A stretch of 30,306 nt of DNA, from NCBI GenBank assembly GCA_002478685.1, contig DLPY01000056.1, positions 1 to 30,306 of the forward strand, in the 5' to 3' direction. Below are positions 24,280 through 30,306 of this stretch, piece after piece. Position 1 is the first letter of the stretch; every line of letters begins with the position of its first letter. The notes beneath the pieces were generated by a model, which had not been told where the DNA came from, did not search any database, and saw only the letters and a program-made list of their open reading frames with translations. The translations under genes and the position numbers were made by a program. Source of the DNA: Flavobacteriaceae bacterium UBA7446. Its GTDB lineage: Bacteria; Bacteroidota; Bacteroidia; Flavobacteriales; Flavobacteriaceae.

Positions 24280-24334
24280 AAATAAACATCCCGATTTGTA
24301 GGGAGGGGTTATAAATAAAACTACGTTTAAAAAT

Positions 24335-24745
24335 TTAACTCGTTTTTCTGAAAACAATTGCCACAAGAACACCACCAACGGAATACATAGCAGTCCAAAA
24401 AATGCCATCAAGTACATAGTATTGCGCTGCAACTATTTCTGTGGTAGCATAGCGAATAATGCCTATAGCAACTGCCTCAAATAGTGCGAACCAAAATCCA
24501 AAGTAGAAGCCTCTTTTGTTAAAATATACACCTCCAGACCATCTTTGGAAAATGTGTACGAAGGCAAAAGACATCAGTAAAACACCAATGGCTAATACAC
24601 CAGGCATGATATTTTCACGCATTGTTGGGATTAGTACATACTCTTGAAGACACTCAGCTGCAAAAGTGTAAAACCCCCAAGGCACAAAATAAAAATATAA
24701 GAATGCTACAAGTGTAGACAATAAAATAGATTTAGAAAACATCAT
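24335..24745 (-). CDS. Unrecognised four-helix membrane protein
   Basis: 136 residues with four predicted helices: about 5-28 (a signal-anchor-like start), 48-66, 80-100 and 112-132. The loop after helix 1 carries ECLQEYVLIPTMRENIMPG and the second loop carries RWSGGVYFNKRGFYFGFWF. I do not recognise the family; the pattern is loosely like small flavobacterial hypothetical membrane proteins (compare DUF1761) but that is not a firm match. Two ATG codons are adjacent (24745 and 24742). It has a consensus -7 box at 24766-24773 and stands alone between the NifU-like gene and mvaD. Confidence 0.78.
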   Translation of the reverse strand: MMFSKSILLSTLVAFLYFYFVPWGFYTFAAECLQEYVLIPTMRENIMPGVLAIGVLLMSFAFVHIFQRWSGGVYFNKRGFYFGFWFALFEAVAIGIIRYATTEIVAAQYYVLDGIFWTAMYSVGGVLVAIVFRKTS

Positions 24746-24765
24746 AGAAACTTATTTAAGTTTTG

Positions 24766-24773
24766 CAAATTTA
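24766..24773 (-). promoter_or_regulatory. Promoter -7 box of the four-helix membrane protein (TAAATTTG)
   Basis: Exact TAnnTTTG on the minus strand, about 20 bases before the ATG at 24745. No TTG is seen at -33. Confidence 0.55.
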
Positions 24774-24825
24774 ACAATAATATACTAGACTGTTGTAAGC
24801 AGCAGTATCAAAAAACTATAGGTCG

Positions 24826-24833
24826 TATATTTG
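24826..24833 (+). promoter_or_regulatory. mvaD promoter -7 box (TATATTTG)
   Basis: Exact TAnnTTTG ending 8 bases before the mvaD ATG. Transcription would start about 24837-24840, leaving a leader of 0-4 bases. Confidence 0.6.
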
Positions 24834-24840
24834 CCAAATT

Positions 24841-25914
24841 ATGGAACAACGCTTTATTGCAAAAAACGCACTAAACGCAGATGCTAGCTTTACTTCTCGT
24901 TGGCAGGCACCCAGTAACATTGCCCTTGTGAAATACTGGGGTAAAGCGGTATCCCAGCTGCCCAAAAACACTTCGTTAAGCTTTACGCTTTCTGATGCAG
25001 TTACCCAAACGCAAGTAGAATTTATGCCTCTTGAAAGCCAATCAAAAAGCGTATCATTTACCATTGTTTTTGAAGGTGTGGAAAAGCCGAGTTTCCGTCC
25101 AAAATTGGAAACATTTTTTGCTAATATTTTACCTTACCAACCTTTTTTAGCACACTATCGGCTGACAATATCATCGCTAAACACTTTTCCGCATAGTAGT
25201 GGCATTGCTTCATCGGCTTCTTCTATGGCAGCTTTAGCAGCTTGTTTGGTAGATTTAGAGGCACAGCTTAGCCCGTTGTCTGAAGAAGAAAAAAACAACA
25301 AAATTTCATTTTTAGCACGATTGGGTTCGGGTAGTGCTTGCCGCAGTACGCAGGGTCCTATGATGGCATGGGGAACACACACCGCCATTGCTAATGCATC
25401 CGATTTATGGGCTGTTCCTGTAAGTGATATTCACCCTGTTTTTACGGACTATTGCGATAGCATTTTGTTGATAGACAAAGGACAAAAACAGGTAAGCAGC
25501 ACCTTAGGACATAAGCTTATGCACCAACATCCATATGCCGAGCAACGCTTTGCACAAGCCAATGCCCACCTTGCCAAACTTTTGCCTATTTTACAACAAG
25601 GCGATTTAGATGCATTTATTTCAATTGTAGAAAAGGAAGCATTGCACCTTCACGCTATGATGATGACTTCTGACCCGTATTTTATTTTGATGCAGCCCAA
25701 TACTCTAATGGTGATTAATAAAATATGGGCGTTGAGAAAAGAAACCAATATTCCGGTTTGCTTTACCCTTGATGCAGGTGCAAATGTGCATGTAATTTAT
25801 CCAAGCAAATTTGCTGCCCAAGTAAAACAATTTATTGAAGCCGAACTGCTTCAGTATTGTGAAAACCAACAATGTCTGCATGATAAGGTTGGAACAGGAA
25901 TAAAAAAGTACTAA
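24841..25914 (+). CDS. mvaD: Diphosphomevalonate decarboxylase
   Basis: Converts mevalonate diphosphate to isopentenyl diphosphate, the last step of the mevalonate pathway. 357 residues of the GHMP kinase fold with the family-specific blocks APSNIALVKYWGK (about 24-36), PKNTSLSFTLSDA, HSSGIASSASSMAALA (phosphate-binding loop), LGSGSACRSTQGPMMAWG (substrate Ser/Arg) and FTLDAGANVHVIY with the catalytic Asp. It is the first gene of a run with mevalonate kinase, UbiA and a pseudouridine synthase. The promoter box lies almost on the start codon. Confidence 0.96.
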   Translation: MEQRFIAKNALNADASFTSRWQAPSNIALVKYWGKAVSQLPKNTSLSFTLSDAVTQTQVEFMPLESQSKSVSFTIVFEGVEKPSFRPKLETFFANILPYQPFLAHYRLTISSLNTFPHSSGIASSASSMAALAACLVDLEAQLSPLSEEEKNNKISFLARLGSGSACRSTQGPMMAWGTHTAIANASDLWAVPVSDIHPVFTDYCDSILLIDKGQKQVSSTLGHKLMHQHPYAEQRFAQANAHLAKLLPILQQGDLDAFISIVEKEALHLHAMMMTSDPYFILMQPNTLMVINKIWALRKETNIPVCFTLDAGANVHVIYPSKFAAQVKQFIEAELLQYCENQQCLHDKVGTGIKKY

Positions 25915-25924
25915 GTTTGTTGTT

Positions 25925-26854
25925 GTGAAAGGACCACTTTTTTACGCAAAGATTTTGCTTTTTGGGGAGTACGGTATTATAAAAGACTCCAAAGCATTAT
26001 CTATACCCTATAATTATTACAAGGGCGCGTTGCGGATGGACTATAATACAGCTGAAACTGCAGTACAATCCAATGAAAAACTCCATGATTTTGCCAAATA
26101 TCTTGCTACAATTGATTCCCATTTGGTGCAATTTGATTTTGATAGACTTACTTCCGATTTGACCAAAGGCATGTATTTTGACAGTAGCATTCCGCAAGGA
26201 TATGGTGTAGGAAGCAGTGGTGCGCTGGTGGCTGCTATTTATGATCGCTATGCGCTTGAGAAAATTACGGTTTTGGAAAATTTGACTCATACCAAACTCA
26301 CCAAACTTAAGACAATTTTTGCGGCAATGGAATCTTTTTTCCACGGAAAATCTTCTGGACTTGATCCCCTCAATAGTTTTTTGAGTTTGCCTATATTGAT
26401 TCATTCCAAATCTAAAATTGAACCTACGGGAATTCCGTCACAGTCACAACAAGGCAAGGCAGCGATATTTTTGTTAGACAGTGGAATGACGAGCAAAACA
26501 GCACCATTAGTGTCCATTTTTTTAGACAATTTTGAAGCACCTGCTTTCCGCAAAATGATGAAAGATGAATTTATTGCCATATCCGATCGTTGTATTGAGC
26601 ATTTTTTGAGTGGTAATATTTCGTCACTTTTTTTAGATGTAAAAAAATTATCATCAGTAGTATTGCACCACTTTAGCCCTATGATTCCAAAGCTTTTTCT
26701 TTCAATTTGGAAAAAGGGATTAGAAACCAACGCCTACTACCTTAAACTATGCGGCTCTGGTGGGGGAGGTTATATTCTTGGATTTACACAAGACTTACCT
26801 AAAGCAAAAGCACTTCTTTCCGACCATAAATTAGAGGTCGTATATACATTTTAA
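25925..26854 (+). CDS. Mevalonate kinase-type GHMP kinase, GTG start
   Basis: A 309-residue GHMP kinase, probably mevalonate kinase of the Bacteroidota type, given its place directly after mvaD. Motif 1 is FYAKILLFGEYGIIKDSKAL; motif 2, the ATP loop, is IPQGYGVGSSGALVAA (89-104); motif 3 is LKLCGSGGGGYILGF near residue 280. The conserved FHGKSSGLDPLNSF carries the likely catalytic Asp. The start is GTG at 25925, supported by the conserved N terminus MKGPLFY and lack of an in-frame ATG. It lies 10 bases after mvaD. Phosphomevalonate kinase activity is an alternative within the family. Confidence 0.9.
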   Translation: MKGPLFYAKILLFGEYGIIKDSKALSIPYNYYKGALRMDYNTAETAVQSNEKLHDFAKYLATIDSHLVQFDFDRLTSDLTKGMYFDSSIPQGYGVGSSGALVAAIYDRYALEKITVLENLTHTKLTKLKTIFAAMESFFHGKSSGLDPLNSFLSLPILIHSKSKIEPTGIPSQSQQGKAAIFLLDSGMTSKTAPLVSIFLDNFEAPAFRKMMKDEFIAISDRCIEHFLSGNISSLFLDVKKLSSVVLHHFSPMIPKLFLSIWKKGLETNAYYLKLCGSGGGGYILGFTQDLPKAKALLSDHKLEVVYTF

Positions 26855-26855
26855 C

Positions 26856-27743
26856 ATGAAACCTTCATTACCTACAAAACGATTGTTTTTACAGGCAATT
26901 GGGTTGTTTTCATTGGTACGCGGAATTAACGTTTCTGTACTGATGCTGGCGCAGCTACTCACATCTGTTTTTATATTTTCATCAAAAGATATTGTATATA
27001 CGTTGCTTGATATAAATCTTTGGCTTATCGTGTTTGCAACAGCGTTTAGTGTGTCGGGAGGATATATTTTCAATGCCTTTTTTGACGAAGAAAAAGATCT
27101 TATTAACCGACCAGAAAAAACGTTTTTGGAACGACATGTTTCTGCAAAAACAAAACTTGGGGTGTATTTTACCTGCTCTGTTTTAGCACTTTTGGTGTCT
27201 AGTTATGTTTCGTTTCGTGCCGTGGTATTTTTTACGTCCTATATGCTAGCCATGTTTTTGTATTCATCATTATTGAAACGGGATCTTTGGTTTGGAACAC
27301 TTACGAGTACCTTGCTTACAGTGCTGCCTTTTTTTGCCATAACGGTCTATTACAACAACTTTTCCATTGAAATTTTGACTCACGCTACCTACTTGTATAC
27401 GCTTGTGAGCGTACGAGAATTTGTAAAAGACTTATACAATATCAAAGGAGATATGGCGCAAAATTACCGTACCTTTCCTGTGGTTTGGGGCGAGCATAAG
27501 ACCAAACAACTAATAAGTGTACTTATTGTTTGTGCGCTTTTGGTTATTGTGCTGCTATGCACTTTTTTTGAGTTAAATGCCATGGGATATTATTTTGTTG
27601 CGGCTGCTATTTTTCTAATTATTTTGGTGGTATTGCTTTGGCGTGTTCGCAGTACGTGGCATATGGGATTATTGCTTCAATTTGTACGACTTATTATTTT
27701 ATTGGGTATAATAAGTTTACCTTTACTAAGCCTATCCATTTAA
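26856..27743 (+). CDS. UbiA-family prenyltransferase
   Basis: A 295-residue membrane enzyme with about eight helices that joins a prenyl chain to an acceptor. Both Mg-diphosphate motifs are present: N73-A-F-F-D77-E-E-K-D81 (NxxxDxxxD) and, near residues 192-199, DLYNIKGD. It begins one base after the mevalonate kinase stop, tying it to isoprenoid supply. Flavobacterial relatives are often annotated geranylgeranylglycerol-phosphate geranylgeranyltransferase, but the acceptor cannot be told from sequence. A menaquinone or haem O role is less likely, as those usually show other conserved blocks. Confidence 0.9.
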   Translation: MKPSLPTKRLFLQAIGLFSLVRGINVSVLMLAQLLTSVFIFSSKDIVYTLLDINLWLIVFATAFSVSGGYIFNAFFDEEKDLINRPEKTFLERHVSAKTKLGVYFTCSVLALLVSSYVSFRAVVFFTSYMLAMFLYSSLLKRDLWFGTLTSTLLTVLPFFAITVYYNNFSIEILTHATYLYTLVSVREFVKDLYNIKGDMAQNYRTFPVVWGEHKTKQLISVLIVCALLVIVLLCTFFELNAMGYYFVAAAIFLIILVVLLWRVRSTWHMGLLLQFVRLIILLGIISLPLLSLSI

Positions 27744-27802
27744 GCTGCTAACTTTTGCACTCCGTTTCGGTATACTGAAATGGGTGATTCAATATCAATT
27801 AG

Positions 27803-28540
27803 ATGAAAAAAGAAAATTCAAAAAAGTCTCAAGAAGGCATTCGGTTAAACAAGTTTATTGCCCATGCGGGCGTTTGTTCGCGTCGCGAAGCCGATGTGCA
27901 TATTCAGTTGGGCGCTGTTAAGGTCAATAATAAAATCATGACCGAGCTTGGCTATAAAGTAAAGCCTAAGGACGTGGTACATTTTGATGGTCAGAAGCTA
28001 CAAGCCGAAAAGCCTGCTTATGTACTTCTTAATAAACCTAAAGGTTTTATTACTACCACTAGAGACGAAAAAGGACGCCGAACTGTAATGGATTTGGTGG
28101 TAAACGCGACTAAATCACGTATTGTCCCTGTAGGCAGACTTGACCGTCCAACAACAGGCTTGCTGCTTTTTACTAACGATGGCGACTTAGCAAAAAAGCT
28201 AACGCATCCCAGCATTGGGGTTAAAAAATTATACCATGTGGTGCTTGACAAAACTGTTAGCGGAAAACATCTGCAATGCATTAAAACCGGTATTACACTT
28301 GATGATGGCGCTATCAAAGCTGATGAAATTAGCTTTGTGCAAGGTGCTTCAAAAAGGGAAGTGGGTATTGCGCTTCATTCAGGTAGAAACCGTATTGTAC
28401 GCCGCATTTTTGAACATTTGGGGTATGAAGTGGTATCACTCGACAGGGTATTGTTTGCAGGATTAACCAAAAAAGACTTACCCCGCGGACATTGGCGTCA
28501 CCTCTCCCAAAGTGAGGTAAAGCAACTAAAAATGTTGTAG
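27803..28540 (+). CDS. RluB/RsuA-family rRNA pseudouridine synthase
   Basis: 245 residues: an N-terminal S4 RNA-binding domain (IRLNKFIAHAGVCSRREAD, about 13-60) and the RsuA/RluB/E/F catalytic domain with VLLNKPKGFITTT and the active-site block GRLDRPTTGLLLFTNDG (Asp114). The target is probably 23S rRNA (RluB-like) or 16S rRNA; the sequence alone does not decide. It follows UbiA after 59 bases and may be read through from mvaD. No exact promoter box is seen in that gap. The stop lies one base from the convergent GT2 gene. Confidence 0.94.
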   Translation: MKKENSKKSQEGIRLNKFIAHAGVCSRREADVHIQLGAVKVNNKIMTELGYKVKPKDVVHFDGQKLQAEKPAYVLLNKPKGFITTTRDEKGRRTVMDLVVNATKSRIVPVGRLDRPTTGLLLFTNDGDLAKKLTHPSIGVKKLYHVVLDKTVSGKHLQCIKTGITLDDGAIKADEISFVQGASKREVGIALHSGRNRIVRRIFEHLGYEVVSLDRVLFAGLTKKDLPRGHWRHLSQSEVKQLKML

Positions 28541-28541
28541 C

Positions 28542-30056
28542 TTAAATACTGTTTCTTATTGAGCTGTACGCCACAAAACCAAATCCAATAAAAAGCAACA
28601 AGTGAAAAGGAAACAATCCAAAATCGCCTTCGTTCCCAACAAAAAAAGCACTTGTCATACCAAAGAGGAAGTACAACATCAAAAAGGTTTCTAAAACAGT
28701 GTTTTTAGAGACCTTTTTTTGAAGGTATTTGTTGGATTTAAAATTATCTTTAAACTTGGAAAGATTAAATTTTGGAGTGCGCACAAATTCGCTGCGTTCT
28801 CCTCGATGACCTTCCAGAACTGCTTTGGAATTATGCACTGAAAAACCCATAGCAACAGCATAAAATGTTACAAAACTTTTACTGAACTCAAGAAAGTTTA
28901 CAAAACCGCCTCCGTGAATTCGTTTATAGGTAAACCAATAGCATATAAAGAAAATGATTGTACTTATGATGAATAAACTTGTAATGTTGAAAAACCAGCT
29001 AAAGTGTCCCCATTCGTTTTTGATATACAGCATCGGGATGCTTAAAATAGCTAGCGTAAGTACTGATAAAAACATACTACTATTAAGCAAGTGCATAATG
29101 GCATGGAGTCGTGTTTTTAAACTAAGGTTAGGTGTACTAAATACTTTGCCAATCATTTTTTGGAAATTTTCAGCCCCTCCTTTATTCCATCGAAACTGTT
29201 GAGAACGAACAGCGCTCATTACAACTGGAAGCTCAGCAGGAGTCTCAACATCTTCCAAATATTTAAACTTCCACCCTTTGAGTTGCGCACGGTAGCTTAG
29301 ATCAAGGTCTTCAGTAAGGGTATCACCTTCCCAGTTTCCAGCGTCCTCAATACAGGTTTTGCGCCAAACACCTGCAGTACCGTTAAAATTCATAAAATGC
29401 CCACCGTAATTGCGCCCAACTTGCTCAAGTGTAAAGTGCATGTCGAGGGCAAATGCTTGTACTTTGGTTAATATGGAGAAATCTCGATTAATGTGTCCCC
29501 AACGGGTTTGAACAACACCGATTTTTTCGTTTTTAAAGTAGGGAATGGTTTGCAGCAACCAATCTTTTTTAGGAGTAAAATCGGCATCAAAAATGGCAAT
29601 AAAATCGCCTTTTGCAGTTTTCAATCCTTCTTTTAGCGCACCTGCTTTAAACCCCTCGCGGTTGGTGCGACGCACATGAATAATATTATGACCTTTGGCG
29701 CAAAGAGAGGAAATTTTATTTACCGTAATTTTCACAGATTCATCTGTGGAATCGTCTAGCACTTGTACCTCTAATTTTCCTTTTGGGTATTCAATTTCAG
29801 ACACAAAATCCAACAATCGCTCTATTACATAGAGTTCGTTATAAACAGGTAACTGGATGGTAACGTTTGGAACTTCTTCTGGATTGTTAAAGTTAAAAAC
29901 TATGTCTTGACTGCTTTTGCTTTTTTGACGGAAATAGTTAATCAATAAACTCAACTGACAAAGCGCATAGAAAAAAATCAGAATGAGGCATACTGCGTAA
30001 ACAACCATCAGAATTATGGAAAGTGGGACTAAGATGTTTGTCCAGTCAAAAGACAT
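28542..30056 (-). CDS. Membrane glycosyltransferase family 2 (cellulose-synthase-like)
   Basis: About 504 residues (507 if the ATG at 30065 is used). An N-terminal helix region (about 10-45) precedes a cytosolic GT2 domain with TIQLPVYNE, VLDDSTDES, the nucleotide-sugar DAD (160-162), TED (251-253) and QxxRW as QQFRW (289-293). Four or more C-terminal helices follow. This processive-type set (D, DxD, TED, QxxRW) points to synthesis and export of a beta-linked polysaccharide or a glucosylceramide-like glycolipid; the product is unknown. No bcsB or c-di-GMP-binding PilZ domain is seen. It has a consensus promoter box at 30094-30101. Confidence 0.92.
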   Translation of the reverse strand: MSFDWTNILVPLSIILMVVYAVCLILIFFYALCQLSLLINYFRQKSKSSQDIVFNFNNPEEVPNVTIQLPVYNELYVIERLLDFVSEIEYPKGKLEVQVLDDSTDESVKITVNKISSLCAKGHNIIHVRRTNREGFKAGALKEGLKTAKGDFIAIFDADFTPKKDWLLQTIPYFKNEKIGVVQTRWGHINRDFSILTKVQAFALDMHFTLEQVGRNYGGHFMNFNGTAGVWRKTCIEDAGNWEGDTLTEDLDLSYRAQLKGWKFKYLEDVETPAELPVVMSAVRSQQFRWNKGGAENFQKMIGKVFSTPNLSLKTRLHAIMHLLNSSMFLSVLTLAILSIPMLYIKNEWGHFSWFFNITSLFIISTIIFFICYWFTYKRIHGGGFVNFLEFSKSFVTFYAVAMGFSVHNSKAVLEGHRGERSEFVRTPKFNLSKFKDNFKSNKYLQKKVSKNTVLETFLMLYFLFGMTSAFFVGNEGDFGLFPFHLLLFIGFGFVAYSSIRNSI

Positions 30057-30093
30057 TAAAAACATGTTTTAATTCTAAGCAAGGATTCTCGTG

Positions 30094-30101
30094 CAAATAT
30101 A
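30094..30101 (-). promoter_or_regulatory. Promoter -7 box of the GT2 gene (TATATTTG)
   Basis: Exact TAnnTTTG on the minus strand, about 30 bases before the GT2 start. No clear TTG at -33. Confidence 0.6.
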
Positions 30102-30168
30102 GGGTCTTAAATGAGTTTTAAAAATAGCGGAGTATCAAATGTAGGTTAACAATCAAGAAACACAAAAC

Positions 30169-30201
30169 AAAAAAACCCCTTTGCGAAAGCAAAAGGGTTT
30201 T
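30169..30201 (-). terminator. Intrinsic terminator of tRNA-Phe
   Basis: On the minus strand a 13-bp stem (AAAACCCTTTTGC with GCAAAGGGGTTTT, one G-T wobble) closes on the loop TTTC and runs into seven T, then TGTTTTG-like sequence. It starts 2 bases after the tRNA discriminator base. It is the only strong intrinsic terminator I found in the window. Confidence 0.85.
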
Positions 30202-30202
30202 G

Positions 30203-30275
30203 TGGTACCTCCAGGAATCGAACCAGGGACACAAGGATTTTCAGTCCTTTGCTCTACCAACTGAGCTAAGGTACC
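30203..30275 (-). tRNA. tRNA-Phe (anticodon GAA)
   Basis: 73 bases including discriminator A. The acceptor stem GGTACCT/AGGTACC, D-stem GCTC/GAGC and anticodon stem AAGGA/TCCTT are all perfect, with anticodon loop CTGAAAA. The T-arm is CCTGG-TTCGATT-CCTGG, whose middle pair is a U-U mismatch (51-63). CCA is not encoded. It has its own promoter and terminator. Confidence 0.97.
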
Positions 30276-30292
30276 CTACAAAAACGCAAGCA

Positions 30293-30300
30293 CAAATATA
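30293..30300 (-). promoter_or_regulatory. tRNA-Phe promoter -7 box (TATATTTG)
   Basis: Exact TAnnTTTG on the minus strand, 17 bases upstream of the tRNA 5' end. The -33 part would lie beyond the window. Confidence 0.65.
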
Positions 30301-30306
30301 CTTCCT

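Noticed and set aside
24290..24320. Possible terminator between the NifU-like gene and the membrane protein gene
   Set aside because: Only a 4-bp TCCC/GGGA stem with an 8-base loop; too weak to call on either strand, though the minus strand has T-rich sequence after it.
1..30306. CRISPR arrays, insertion sequences, prophage or integrative elements
   Set aside because: I saw no spaced repeats, transposase, integrase or attachment-site duplication; the 3' end of the tRNA-Phe gene is not followed by an integrase in the window.

Overview
The window looks like a chromosomal core region of a flavobacterium-type Bacteroidota, perhaps a marine lineage with a compact genome. Five things support this. 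The promoters carry the Bacteroidota -7 box TAnnTTTG, with 11 exact copies at plausible places and two with TTG 18 bases upstream. Strong Shine-Dalgarno sites are nearly absent. Families typical of the phylum are present (DUF3098, DUF3127, DUF4271, DUF4296, a Rieske-like lipoprotein, a TonB-dependent receptor). There is a mevalonate pathway pair. Protein blocks in GreA, HemD, pyrC, TrmB and mevalonate kinase match what I know of Flavobacteriia. Intergenic space is very small: no gene-free stretch exceeds about 150 bases. I see no insertion sequence, prophage, CRISPR array or defence island.

Layout. 1-5.9 kb: TonB-dependent receptor; convergent Rieske-like lipoprotein; greA and a HIT protein; an orphan histidine kinase on the minus strand; then DUF3127 (OB-fold/SSB-like) and aat. 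5.9-9.05 kb, minus strand: ftsX, DUF3098, uppP, truB and tag, linked by 2-10 base gaps or overlaps, joining division, undecaprenyl-phosphate recycling, tRNA modification and alkylation repair. 9.15-13.85 kb: leuS, SemiSWEET, a membrane zinc peptidase, a convergent Lrp/AsnC regulator and a DUF423 protein. 13.85-15.25 kb, minus strand: DUF4271 and hemD. 15.3-19.1 kb: a polyprenol-phosphate mannosyltransferase-like GT2, pyrC, a DUF4296 lipoprotein and tyrS, with a convergent LuxE-like protein. 20.1-24.3 kb: an OmpR-type regulator and kinase pair leading into trmB and an alkyltransferase-like (ATL) gene, then mrp and a NifU-like Fe-S gene. 24.3-24.75 kb: an unrecognised four-helix membrane protein on the minus strand. 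24.8-28.5 kb: mvaD, mevalonate kinase, a UbiA prenyltransferase and an RluB/RsuA-type pseudouridine synthase. 28.5-30.3 kb, minus strand: a large membrane GT2 and tRNA-Phe(GAA) with its own promoter and terminator.

There is no obvious new multi-gene system. The points most worth a second look are: a terminator-like hairpin in the first bases of the greA leader; a Rieske-like lipoprotein whose cluster ligands are rearranged; a DUF3127 protein ending in an SSB-type acidic tail; near-leaderless mvaD and DUF4271 transcripts; a TTG start preceded by a two-codon ORF in the Lrp gene; and the fact that nearly all convergent gene pairs overlap or abut.
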